A stretch of DNA of 64,000 nucleotides from Maribacter hydrothermalis (lineage in GTDB: Bacteria; Bacteroidota; Bacteroidia; Flavobacteriales; Flavobacteriaceae): contig NZ_CP018760.1 of assembly GCF_001913155.1 (NCBI RefSeq), positions 2,356,001 through 2,420,000 of the forward strand. Direction: 5' to 3'. Shown piece by piece: positions 1-7,803 of the stretch. Position 1 is the first letter of the stretch. Each line of letters starts with the position of its first letter. Under the pieces are notes generated by a model. That model ran no database searches. It worked only from the letters and a program-made list of their open reading frames with translations, and was not told the origin of the DNA. The position numbers and the translations under genes were made by a program.

Positions 1-315
1 GAAAAGGAGACTAAAATTGTTGGGATGGCACTTGTTTATCCACGTTATTCTACTTGGAAAGGACCAGTTATTCATTTAGAAGATTTAATAGTTACTAAAG
101 AAATGCGCGGTACAGGTTTAGGTACGGCATTATTAAATGAAGTAGTTAAATATGGTAATCATTTAAAAGTAAAAAGAATTAGTTGGGAAGTAATTGACTG
201 GAACGAACCTGCAATTGGCTTTTATAAAAGTAAAGGTGCCCATGTAATGCGGGATTGGGACGTAGTGCAATTAGATGAACAGGGAATAAAAGATTATTTA
301 AGTGCCATTGAATAA
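1..315 (+). CDS. GNAT family N-acetyltransferase, 3' part (5' end outside window)
   Basis: The reading frame is already open at base 1, so the gene begins upstream of the window and the Met at base 25 is probably internal. What is present is the second half of a GNAT domain: the acetyl-CoA pyrophosphate-binding loop MRGTGLGTALL, its following helix, and a late beta-alpha segment with NEPAIGFYKSKGA typical of the family C-terminus. The substrate cannot be told. Aspartate kinase starts 36 bp downstream on the same strand, so the two may be cotranscribed; this pairing does not reveal the acetyl acceptor. Confidence 0.85.
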   Translation, partial: EKETKIVGMALVYPRYSTWKGPVIHLEDLIVTKEMRGTGLGTALLNEVVKYGNHLKVKRISWEVIDWNEPAIGFYKSKGAHVMRDWDVVQLDEQGIKDYLSAIE

Positions 316-351
316 TTAAAAGAAGAACATTAAAATATATATAATTAGAGT

Positions 352-1599
352 ATGAGGGTTTTTAAATTTGGGGGAGCATCGGTTAAGGATGCAGATGCAG
401 TTAAGAATGTTGTAAAAGTTTTAAAAGAGGTAGGGTATGAAAATACCTTATTGGTTGTTTCGGCCATGGGTAAGACAACCAATGCAATGGAAGATATTAT
501 AAATGCATATTTTAATAATAAGAAAGAAATACCAGCGAAGGTAAATGATATGGTAGATTATCATTTGAAAATAGTGTCTGAGCTATTTCCAAATGCGCAA
601 CATGCTATTTATAAAGAAATTAAAGTTCTTGTTGATGAAATAAATGGATTTTTGGTTTGGAATAAATCGCCTAATTATAACTTTGTTTATGATCAAGTGG
701 TTGGTTATGGAGAGTTAATTTCTACAACCATTATAAGTGCGTATTTTAAAGAAATAGGGATTAAAAACAATTGGTTAGATGTTCGTAACTATATTAAAAC
801 CGATAGTAGTTATAGGGATACCACAGTAAACTGGGAACGTACTCAAGAGAATGTGACAAAAATCGATAAAAAGGTATTAAACATTACACAAGGGTTTTTA
901 GGCAGTGATGATAATAACTTTACGACTACTTTAGGTAGAGAGGGTTCAGATTATACTGCGGCAATACTAGCCTATTGTTTAAATGCAGATTCTGTAACTA
1001 TCTGGAAAGATGTTCCCGGAGTTTTAAATGCCGATCCAAGATATTTTAACGAAACCCAATTGCTAAATAACATATCTTACAGGGAGGCAATTGAGTTAGC
1101 ATTTTACGGAGCTTCAGTAATTCACCCGAAAACTTTACAACCCTTACAACGTAAAGAAATTCCGTTACATGTAAAATCGTTTGTAAACCCTTCTAATAAT
1201 GGAACTACCGTTGGTAAGGGTATTGGCATAGAACCAAAAGTACCTTGTTTTATAGTTAAGAAAAATCAGGTTTTGATAAAATTGTCTACTCTTGATTTTT
1301 CATTTATAGTTGAAGATAGTATAAGCGAGCTTTTTAAGTTGTTTCATCAACACAAAATAAAGGTTGATCTAATACAGAATTCTGCCATTAGTTTTTCGGT
1401 TTGTATAGACAATAAATTTGGAGGATTAGAGGCTATGCTTCAACAATTAAAAAGTAAGTTTAAAGTCGCTTATCATGAAAATGTATCTCTTTATACAATT
1501 CGGCATTTTGATACTAAATCTTTAGAAAGCTTGCAGAATGGTAAAGAGTTGCTTTTGGAACAGCGAGGAACGGAAACAGTACAGCTTGTCGTAAAATAA
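352..1599 (+). CDS. lysC: Aspartate kinase (monofunctional)
   Basis: Phosphorylates aspartate in the first step of the lysine/threonine/methionine/diaminopimelate pathway, in the cytoplasm. The N-terminus MRVFKFGGASVKDADAV is the amino-acid kinase nucleotide-binding signature (KFGG). GREGSDYTAA at residues 195-204 and the following WKDVPGVLNADPR stretch are aspartokinase substrate/ATP-binding motifs. Residues from about 300 to 415 look like a diverged ACT-type regulatory region. At 415 residues it fits a stand-alone aspartokinase with no fused homoserine dehydrogenase. It follows the GNAT fragment by 36 bp. Allosteric behaviour cannot be predicted because the ACT region is divergent. Confidence 0.93.
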   Translation: MRVFKFGGASVKDADAVKNVVKVLKEVGYENTLLVVSAMGKTTNAMEDIINAYFNNKKEIPAKVNDMVDYHLKIVSELFPNAQHAIYKEIKVLVDEINGFLVWNKSPNYNFVYDQVVGYGELISTTIISAYFKEIGIKNNWLDVRNYIKTDSSYRDTTVNWERTQENVTKIDKKVLNITQGFLGSDDNNFTTTLGREGSDYTAAILAYCLNADSVTIWKDVPGVLNADPRYFNETQLLNNISYREAIELAFYGASVIHPKTLQPLQRKEIPLHVKSFVNPSNNGTTVGKGIGIEPKVPCFIVKKNQVLIKLSTLDFSFIVEDSISELFKLFHQHKIKVDLIQNSAISFSVCIDNKFGGLEAMLQQLKSKFKVAYHENVSLYTIRHFDTKSLESLQNGKELLLEQRGTETVQLVVK

Positions 1600-1680
1600 A
1601 TTCCTTTTGTTTCACTTTGTACAAATAGGAAGTGACGATTCCCTTTTTCCTATATTTACAGTCTAATAAGAGGATGTTAT

Positions 1681-3501
1681 ATGGGTTTAGTTACCGCCAA
1701 AGAAGTTGCCAAGGCCATTAATCTTGCCAAATATGGAGTATTAGGGACTTTTGTGGGATGGGTGTTATTGAAGATTACCCGATTATCTACCATCAATAGA
1801 TTTTATGATTCTATTGCCCATTTAGAAGGGGAGGACTACGCTAATGCTATTTTAGCGCATTTTGAAATTGACTACGAAATACCCGAAGACGATTTTAGAA
1901 GATTACCCAAAGAAGGTGGGTACGTAACTATTAGTAATCATCCTTTAGGCGCAATTGATGGTATTTTGTTGTTTAAATTGATGATTAAGCAACGACCAGA
2001 TTATAAGATTATGGCTAACTTTCTTCTGCAACGGATGGTACCGTTAGAGCCGTTTATTTTACCAGTAAATCCATTTTCGGAACATAAGGATGCAAGAAGC
2101 AATATCGCAGGATTTAAAAATGCTTTACAACACTTGCAATTGGGGCATGTACTAGGGGTTTTTCCTGCAGGCGAGGTGTCTACAGTTAAAGAAGGTAAAC
2201 TTATTGTCGATAAACCTTGGGAAGAGGCTGCTTTAAAATTAATAAGAAAGGCTAATGTACCTGTTGTTCCCATATATTTCCACGCAAAGAATAGTTCATT
2301 TTTTTATAGAATAGCCAAATTGGCCGATCCTTTACGAACGGCTATGATTCCTTCGCAAGTATTTAGTCAACGAAATAGACCTATTAAAGTGCGAATAGGA
2401 CAGCCAATTTCAGTTGCAACTCAAAATGAACAGGAGAGTTTAGAAGAATACACCGATTTATTGCGCCGTAAAACGTATATATTGTCTAATGCATATGAGA
2501 AAGAACGTTTAATAGATCAATTGCCAACTTCTTTAAAATTACCTAAGCAGCCTAAGAAAATTGCTTCGGCTGTGCGCAAAGAAGTAATGCAAGGCGAAAT
2601 TGAAAAGCTTAGAGAAAAAGATTGTCGCTTGCTTCAAAGTAAAAATTACGAGGTGTTTTTGGCTAAGGAAAAAGATATGCCATTTATTTTAAAGGAAATT
2701 GGCCGTCAACGAGAAGTAACCTTTAGAGCAATTGGTGAGGGTACAAATAAGGCTATTGACTTAGATGAATTTGATACCTACTATCACCATCTTTTTCTTT
2801 GGGACGATGAGGTTAAATGTATAGTTGGTGCTTATAGAATGGGAATGGGCTCCGAGATTTTTCCGAAGTATGGAATTAATGGTTTTTACGTTCAAGATTT
2901 ATTCAGAGTTGAACCAGAACTATACGATATGATGGAACACTCTATAGAAATGGGACGTGCCTATATCACAAAAGAATATCAGCAGAAACCAATGCCTTTA
3001 TTTTTACTTTGGAAAGGTATTGTACATACAACACTTAGGTTTCCTCAGCATAAGTACCTAATTGGTGGTGTAAGTATAAGTAACCAATTTTCTAATTTCT
3101 CTAAATCGTTAATGATCGAGTTCATGAAATCTAATTACTGGGATCCATATGTGGCGCAATATATTAGACCTAAAAAGGAGTTTAAAGTTAAACTTAATGA
3201 TGCTGATAAAGAGTTTGTTTTTGATGAAACACAGGCCGATTTAAATAAGTTCGACCGTTTAATAGATGAGGTGGAGCCAGGCAATTTACGTTTGCCAGTG
3301 TTGATAAAAAAGTATATAAAACAAAATGCTAGAGTAGTCGCCTTTAATGTAGATCCATTATTTAATAACTCTGTTGATGGATTAATGTATATTAAAATTG
3401 CCGATTTACCAGAAAGTACGGTAAAACCAGTTATGGAAGAATTTCAAGCAGAACTTGAACGCAGGCTTCAAGAATCACAAAATATCGATAAAGAAGAATA
3501 G
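1681..3501 (+). CDS. Bifunctional PlsC-like / GNAT-like lipid acyltransferase (OlsF-like)
   Basis: 606 residues in two parts. The N-terminal ~300 residues are a PlsC-type lysophospholipid O-acyltransferase: NHPLGAIDG places the catalytic His at 87 and Asp at 93 (an HX5D variant of the usual HX4D), and FPAGEVS lies at 161-167. The C-terminal ~300 residues resemble the hemolysin/OlsB-like GNAT acyltransferase fold. Fused enzymes of this layout (OlsF) make ornithine lipids in Serratia and Flavobacterium, the C-terminal half N-acylating an amino acid and the N-terminal half adding the second acyl chain. Activity on ornithine or glycine here is an inference. The stop lies one base from the convergent GNAT gene. 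Confidence 0.8.
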   Translation: MGLVTAKEVAKAINLAKYGVLGTFVGWVLLKITRLSTINRFYDSIAHLEGEDYANAILAHFEIDYEIPEDDFRRLPKEGGYVTISNHPLGAIDGILLFKLMIKQRPDYKIMANFLLQRMVPLEPFILPVNPFSEHKDARSNIAGFKNALQHLQLGHVLGVFPAGEVSTVKEGKLIVDKPWEEAALKLIRKANVPVVPIYFHAKNSSFFYRIAKLADPLRTAMIPSQVFSQRNRPIKVRIGQPISVATQNEQESLEEYTDLLRRKTYILSNAYEKERLIDQLPTSLKLPKQPKKIASAVRKEVMQGEIEKLREKDCRLLQSKNYEVFLAKEKDMPFILKEIGRQREVTFRAIGEGTNKAIDLDEFDTYYHHLFLWDDEVKCIVGAYRMGMGSEIFPKYGINGFYVQDLFRVEPELYDMMEHSIEMGRAYITKEYQQKPMPLFLLWKGIVHTTLRFPQHKYLIGGVSISNQFSNFSKSLMIEFMKSNYWDPYVAQYIRPKKEFKVKLNDADKEFVFDETQADLNKFDRLIDEVEPGNLRLPVLIKKYIKQNARVVAFNVDPLFNNSVDGLMYIKIADLPESTVKPVMEEFQAELERRLQESQNIDKEE

Positions 3502-3502
3502 T

Positions 3503-4003
3503 TTAATCTATACCAATTACCGAACTTCTTCTTTCAAAAAGAATATTGTCGATCCATTGGCCATTTAATCTTCCAATACGTTCTCGTTTGCCAATTAATC
3601 TGAAGCCAACTGCTTCATGAACTTTAATACTACTAAAATTAGTTGGAAAAACACCAGATTGAAGTGTCCATATACCTTCTTGTTCACTGGCAGCAATTAA
3701 ATGCAGTAATAAAATTTTACCAAGGCCTTTTCCTCTACTTTTTTTTGAAACATACACACTTACTTCGGCAACACCACCATATACACATCTGTTAGAAACA
3801 GGAGAGAGGGCAACCCACCCTAAAATAGTATTATTTTCTTCTGCAACGAATCTACACGTTTGCATATGGGCATTATCCCAAGAATTAAAGGAGGGAACAA
3901 TGGTTTCAAATGTTGCAACTCCTGTTTCAATACCTTCTTTATAAATGTTGGCAACAAACTCCCAGTCTGTAGCCAACATTGTTCTTATTGTTATGTTGCT
4001 CAT
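3503..4003 (-). CDS. GNAT acetyltransferase of the phosphinothricin/ArsN1 type
   Basis: 166 residues, a complete GNAT protein. It starts MSNITIRTMLATDW, has the EGIETGVATFET stretch characteristic of phosphinothricin acetyltransferase (Pat/Bar/YncA) relatives, and the CoA loop SRGKGLGKILL around residues 89-99. Members of this subfamily acetylate the amino group of phosphinothricin, and ArsN1 members acetylate arsinothricin. Here it is the last gene of a run arsR - DUF6428-like - GNAT, with only 10 bp to the preceding stop, so an ArsN1-like role is a reasonable inference; methionine sulfone or sulfoximine detoxification is the alternative. No efflux or arsenate reductase gene accompanies it. 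Confidence 0.85.
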   Translation of the reverse strand: MSNITIRTMLATDWEFVANIYKEGIETGVATFETIVPSFNSWDNAHMQTCRFVAEENNTILGWVALSPVSNRCVYGGVAEVSVYVSKKSRGKGLGKILLLHLIAASEQEGIWTLQSGVFPTNFSSIKVHEAVGFRLIGKRERIGRLNGQWIDNILFERRSSVIGID

Positions 4004-4013
4004 ATTAAATTAT

Positions 4014-4502
4014 TTAGCAGCAACCTCCACCTGGAGTACAAGCGGCTTCTATAACAGTTTCGGCCTTTTCTGGAACCCCACAAGTTTCTTTGGCTTTACA
4101 GTCTGTTTTTTCAACACCTAGGTACAATATAAGTTGATGTTCTTTAATTTGATGAGACAACACATATAGTTGAGCGGTATGAAATACTGAATTGCTGTAT
4201 TCAAATTTTACTTCAACACCTTTTTCCATTGGTTTTATTTTATCCACTTTATTTAAGATATCCAATGCTTTTTGCGAAGTCATATAATCCCTTTCACCTA
4301 TTTCTTTTGGACTTTCCCATAATTGAATTATTGTTTCTTTCCAGAAATCAGTGCTAGCACCGCAATCTACAGAGTCTATAGTTATATTTTTTACTTCCGT
4401 AATATGGTAATTAGCACCTACCGATTGCCCTGGGGCATATTCAAATACTAAGCTTTTATCTGTGTTTTCCTTTAATAAAGATAGAAATTCTTTTGTTTTC
4501 AT
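4014..4502 (-). CDS. DUF6428-like protein with Cys-rich tail
   Basis: 162 residues. I recognise the pattern (TEVKNITIDSVDCG, ETIIQLWESP, HTAQLYVL) as that of the uncharacterised DUF6428 proteins commonly encoded beside arsR in Bacteroidota. No signal peptide or membrane segment is visible. Cysteines cluster near the end (TDCKAKETCGVP, and a terminal GGGCC), which suggests thiol chemistry or metalloid binding, but no function is established. It lies 15 bp after arsR and 10 bp before the ArsN1-like acetyltransferase and is very probably cotranscribed with both. Confidence 0.75.
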   Translation of the reverse strand: MKTKEFLSLLKENTDKSLVFEYAPGQSVGANYHITEVKNITIDSVDCGASTDFWKETIIQLWESPKEIGERDYMTSQKALDILNKVDKIKPMEKGVEVKFEYSNSVFHTAQLYVLSHQIKEHQLILYLGVEKTDCKAKETCGVPEKAETVIEAACTPGGGCC

Positions 4503-4517
4503 GTTTTACGGTTTAGA

Positions 4518-4841
4518 TTAACAGCAATTGCTTTTTGTGGTATTAAAGAACGAATTAAGTAATGCTTGTATCTTGTTCCATTTTGGAAGATTAATACAGT
4601 AGCAAACCTTTTTTCCTTCTATTTCACCTTTTATTAAATCGATACTTTTTAGTTCTTTTAAATGTTGTGAAATTGTAGGTTGTGCCAAACCAATTTCATC
4701 TACTATATCATTACATATACAAGAGTTCTGCAGACTTATGTATTGTAATATGGCTATCCGTGCTGGGTTGGACAATACTTTAAATATAATTGCCAACTCA
4801 TTTTGTTCACTATTAAATATTTGTGTTTTCGATATGCCCAT
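4518..4841 (-). CDS. arsR: ArsR/SmtB-family metalloregulator
   Basis: 107 residues, a winged-helix repressor. Residues C41 and C43 in NSCICND match the CxC arsenite-sensing motif at the start of the DNA-recognition region of classic ArsR proteins; the helix-turn-helix follows (LAQPTISQHLKEL, about 52-64). A further Cys sits in KKVCYC and the protein ends in CC, possible extra thiol ligands. It heads the operon with the DUF6428-like and GNAT genes and presumably autoregulates through the palindrome 12 bp upstream of its start codon. As(III) or Sb(III) is the expected ligand by family; other soft metals cannot be excluded. Confidence 0.88.
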   Translation of the reverse strand: MGISKTQIFNSEQNELAIIFKVLSNPARIAILQYISLQNSCICNDIVDEIGLAQPTISQHLKELKSIDLIKGEIEGKKVCYCINLPKWNKIQALLNSFFNTTKSNCC

Positions 4842-4852
4842 TTCATATTTAT

Positions 4853-4864
4853 ATATTGCAATAT
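4853..4864 (-). promoter_or_regulatory. Candidate ArsR operator
   Basis: A perfect 12-bp palindrome, ATATTGCAATAT, lies 12 bp upstream of the arsR start codon, inside a very AT-rich stretch. AT-rich dyads of this kind are usual ArsR targets, and the position would block initiation. The call rests on symmetry and position only. Confidence 0.45.
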
Positions 4865-4882
4865 TACGATAATAAATAAAAT

Positions 4883-4913
4883 AAAAAAAAGCCAGATGAC
4901 ATTTATCTGGCTT
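4883..4913 (-). terminator. Rho-independent terminator of the TM2 gene
   Basis: On the minus strand the arms AAGCCAGAT and ATCTGGCTT (9 bp, 7-nt loop) are followed directly by a run of eight T. It lies just past the stop of the TM2-domain gene and separates it from the arsR promoter. Confidence 0.85.
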
Positions 4914-4920
4914 AAACTTT

Positions 4921-5454
4921 TTAGAACCAAGGTTTTTTACCTACTTGGTATGTGTTATAAAACTCTTCATCTGATTTTGTTAAATAGATGATTCCTTCAA
5001 TTAATCCAATAACTCCTGGAATCCAGAAAAAGAAAGCACCGATTACCAAACAAGTAGTAGCGTAACCAGCAATAGTTACACCAAGTAGTATAAAGCCTTC
5101 TTTTTGGTAGCCTAATAGAAATTTATGAACTCCTAAAGAACCTAAGATTATAGCCAAAATACCAACTAATACCTTTTTGTTTTCTCCTCCTGCACCACTA
5201 AATGCTTCTTTTGCCCCAGCTGTAAATTCATTAGCTGTTTTTTTAGCGCCATCACTAAATTCTTTTGCAGATTCTTTTGCATCCTCTGAAAATTCTCTTG
5301 TAGATTCTTTTGAGTTATCGTAAGTTTTTTCAGTTTTTTCTTTGGCATTGTCAAAGGCATCTTCTGCCTTGTCGCCAAAATCTTTTGCAGATTCTTTTGC
5401 TTTATCAAAAGCATCTTCTGCTTTATCTCCTAAATCTTTTTTTTCGTCCGACAT
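4921..5454 (-). CDS. TM2-domain membrane protein with charged repetitive N-terminus
   Basis: 177 residues. Residues 1 to about 85 are an extremely charged helical region built from imperfect ~11-residue units (AEDAFDKAKES, AKDFGDKAEDAF, TREFSEDAKES, AKEFSDGAKK), like LEA or apolipoprotein-type amphipathic helices. The remainder is a TM2 domain: two hydrophobic segments around GILAIILGSLGVHKFLLGY and a C-terminal helix pair ending in the family-typical GVIGLIEGIIYL. It is likely an inner-membrane protein with a long soluble helical tail; molecular function unknown. It has its own strong terminator, so it is probably a single-gene unit. Confidence 0.8.
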   Translation of the reverse strand: MSDEKKDLGDKAEDAFDKAKESAKDFGDKAEDAFDNAKEKTEKTYDNSKESTREFSEDAKESAKEFSDGAKKTANEFTAGAKEAFSGAGGENKKVLVGILAIILGSLGVHKFLLGYQKEGFILLGVTIAGYATTCLVIGAFFFWIPGVIGLIEGIIYLTKSDEEFYNTYQVGKKPWF

Positions 5455-5509
5455 TTTAGTTATTATTTGGTGATTATTTATACTGTTAAATGTAACAAAT
5501 ATTTAGACA

Positions 5510-5896
5510 TCACAAAAATGCTTTATCAATAGGTTCCCAAAGTTCTACTTTGTTGCCATCTGGGTCTAATATCCAACCAAATTTACCATATTCAAATTCT
5601 TGGATATCACCAACAACTGTAACGCCTTCTTCTTTTAGAACCTGCAGTAATTCAACAAGGTTTTCTACCCTAAAATTCATCATAAAACTAGATTTGCTAG
5701 GTTCGTAATACCTAGTGTCTTCGCTCATAGGGCTCCATTGGGTTGAACAATCATTACCTTCTTTGTCCTTCCACCAAAAAGTACAACCATATTGGTCGGT
5801 ATTTAAACCTAAATGCTTGTTGTACCAATCTTTTACCTTGTTGGGGTCTTTTGTTTTAAAAAAGAAACCGCCTAGCCCTGTCACTCGTTTTTTCAT
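5510..5896 (-). CDS. VOC-fold (glyoxalase/bleomycin-resistance-like) protein
   Basis: 128 residues. It shows the single-unit VOC pattern: GLGGFFFKTKDPNKVKDWY at the N-terminus, a central hydrophobic strand and the C-terminal FGWILDPDGNKVELWEP, whose Glu (VELWEP) is the usual metal ligand. The substrate cannot be read from sequence; flavobacterial genes like this are generally annotated only as VOC family. It is followed 6 bp upstream by the DUF1801 gene on the same strand and may be cotranscribed with it. Confidence 0.85.
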   Translation of the reverse strand: MKKRVTGLGGFFFKTKDPNKVKDWYNKHLGLNTDQYGCTFWWKDKEGNDCSTQWSPMSEDTRYYEPSKSSFMMNFRVENLVELLQVLKEEGVTVVGDIQEFEYGKFGWILDPDGNKVELWEPIDKAFL

Positions 5897-5902
5897 TTCT
5901 AC

Positions 5903-6358
5903 CTATTTTTTGATATTGTTCTCATATAAACTTATCCATTCTTGAATTGAAATTTTGGTACAAAGTTTAGCAATAAGTTCATAAGGGATTTCGTCCATAC
6001 TTTTAAACCGAATACAGCTTTTGCCCATATCTAATTTTCGTTTACAATGATTGGGATATTCCGATACAAACCAATCTAATAATTCCGTATTGGCGTAGAT
6101 ACCTGAATGATATAGTGCTATAAAATTTTTTTGAGAAGCTAAATTTATAAATGGCAAAGGTAATTCTGGTTTTACATGATAACCAGCTGGGTACATTGAA
6201 TGTGGTACAACATAACCCAACATGCCATAGCTAATTTGTTCTTCAAAACCCTTAGGTAGATTCTGCAAAATAGTTTGACGTAATTTTTCTATTACTACGC
6301 GCCGTTCTTGAGGTAGCAGATTTATATACTCTTCAATTGAATTGGCGTTATAGTTCAT
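5903..6358 (-). CDS. DUF1801 (YdhG-like) protein
   Basis: 151 residues, cytosolic. The opening NANSIEEYINLLPQERR, the EQISYGMLGY region and the FINLASQKNFIALY stretch followed by a Cys-containing GKSCIRFKS segment are the usual DUF1801 pattern. The family is structurally related to iron-sulfur-cluster or small-molecule-binding proteins, but its function is not established. The gene sits between the VOC gene (6 bp) and the 2-hydroxyacid dehydrogenase (1 bp), so it forms part of a tightly packed minus-strand run. Confidence 0.8.
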   Translation of the reverse strand: MNYNANSIEEYINLLPQERRVVIEKLRQTILQNLPKGFEEQISYGMLGYVVPHSMYPAGYHVKPELPLPFINLASQKNFIALYHSGIYANTELLDWFVSEYPNHCKRKLDMGKSCIRFKSMDEIPYELIAKLCTKISIQEWISLYENNIKK

Positions 6359-6359
6359 A

Positions 6360-7304
6360 TTATCCTACAAATTTTGCCTTTACTTTATTTACCACGGTCT
6401 GTGCTAATTTAATTTTGCTTTCAACCGTCCAGCCTGCTACGTGTGGTGATAGTAGTACTTTATTAGACTCAATAAGGTATTGAAAAGCATCAGGAAGTGT
6501 ATCGTCAGAAAACATGTTTTCAAAAGAAGCTTTTTCATATTCCAACACGTCTAAACCTGCTCCTAATACTTTGCCAGATTTTATTGCTTCGACCAAATCC
6601 GTTGTTTTTATACATTTACCTCTTGCAGTATTTATAATCCAAATAGGATTTTCAAACTTATTTAGAAAATCGGTGTTTATCATCCCCTTGGTTAATTCGG
6701 TTTGTGGTACATGTAAACTTACAACATCAACACGTTTTTGGAATTCCATAATACCTACCTGCCGTGCATTATCATCTTCAACACCGCCTTTTATATCATA
6801 ACAGATTACCTCTTCGACATCAAAGCCTTTAAGTTTTTTTGCGAAGGCCTTACCCATGTTTCCATAGCCGATAACCCCTACGACCTTACCTTCTAATTCT
6901 ATACCTCTGTTGCCTTCACGGTCCCATTTTCCATGTCTTACCTGTTGATCTGCAGAATTTAATTTATTAAATAAAGATAATAACATACCAAGTGCATGCT
7001 CGCCAACAGCATTACGGTTGCCTTCTGGTGCGGCCGCTAAAAAAATGTCTAACGATTTGGCATATTTGGTGTCTATGTTTTCTAGACCGGCACCTAACCT
7101 ACCTATGAATTTTAGTTTTTTTGCTTTATCTAAAAAATCGTCATCAATTGTAAATCGGCTTCTAATAATTAAGCCATCATATTGGTCAATTTTATTTTCA
7201 ATTTCTTGCTTAGTTGAAGTATAATCTTCGTCATTTTGAAAACCTAATTCAGAAAACTGCTCTATGATAAGCGGGTGATTAATATCTACGTGTAATACTT
7301 TCAT
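6360..7304 (-). CDS. D-2-hydroxyacid dehydrogenase (phosphoglycerate dehydrogenase-like)
   Basis: 314 residues, NAD(P)-dependent oxidoreductase. The NAD-binding glycine motif GVIGYGNMGKAF lies at 143-154; the catalytic Arg is in INTARGK (R228), the acidic partner follows in LDVLEYE, and the catalytic His is in LSPHVAGWT (H288). It lacks the C-terminal ACT domain of E. coli SerA, so it is either a short-form PGDH for serine synthesis or a relative such as glyoxylate/hydroxypyruvate reductase. The context (VOC, DUF1801, cupin) does not decide. Confidence 0.85.
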   Translation of the reverse strand: MKVLHVDINHPLIIEQFSELGFQNDEDYTSTKQEIENKIDQYDGLIIRSRFTIDDDFLDKAKKLKFIGRLGAGLENIDTKYAKSLDIFLAAAPEGNRNAVGEHALGMLLSLFNKLNSADQQVRHGKWDREGNRGIELEGKVVGVIGYGNMGKAFAKKLKGFDVEEVICYDIKGGVEDDNARQVGIMEFQKRVDVVSLHVPQTELTKGMINTDFLNKFENPIWIINTARGKCIKTTDLVEAIKSGKVLGAGLDVLEYEKASFENMFSDDTLPDAFQYLIESNKVLLSPHVAGWTVESKIKLAQTVVNKVKAKFVG

Positions 7305-7316
7305 TTAACAAGGGAA

Positions 7317-7682
7317 TTATATTTTTGGATACACCGTTTGAGTTAATTTATCTTTAACCTTACCGGTATGGTTTGTGGTTAGTTTTTCAAATAATAAAAT
7401 ATGAACTTCTTCATTGTTTGTTGTCATTGGGCAATGCTCAACACCTTTTGGGATAATAATTATTTCTCCTTCATTTACTATTTCAGTTCGGTCTCTAAAT
7501 TGCATGTGTAATATACCTTTAATAACATGAAATAACTCATCTTCGTTTTCATGGGAATGCCATACAAATTCACCTTTTAATTTAGCCAACAACACTTGCA
7601 TATCATCAACAATTCCAATTTGGTGTGGATGCCAATAGCCTTGAACTAAATCAAACTTTTCTTTAAGATTAATACTTTTCAT
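7317..7682 (-). CDS. Small single-domain cupin protein
   Basis: 121 residues. Both cupin motifs are visible: the first in FVWHSHENEDELFHVIKG (His-X-His, Glu and His ligands around residues 52-62) and the second in IIIPKGVEHCPM. A bound divalent metal is therefore likely. The reaction is unknown; small cupins of this kind act as sugar isomerases, dioxygenases or ligand-binding proteins. It lies 12 bp upstream of the dehydrogenase gene on the same strand and is probably the first gene of that run. Confidence 0.85.
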   Translation of the reverse strand: MKSINLKEKFDLVQGYWHPHQIGIVDDMQVLLAKLKGEFVWHSHENEDELFHVIKGILHMQFRDRTEIVNEGEIIIIPKGVEHCPMTTNNEEVHILLFEKLTTNHTGKVKDKLTQTVYPKI

Positions 7683-7803
7683 TTGTGCCGTAAAATTTCT
7701 GCATTTAGCGCATTAAGCATATATCCATTTTCTATGTGTATTATAATTGAAGATAACAGTAATATACGCAATGAAGATGTATTTTATTAAAAACTACACG
7801 GTT

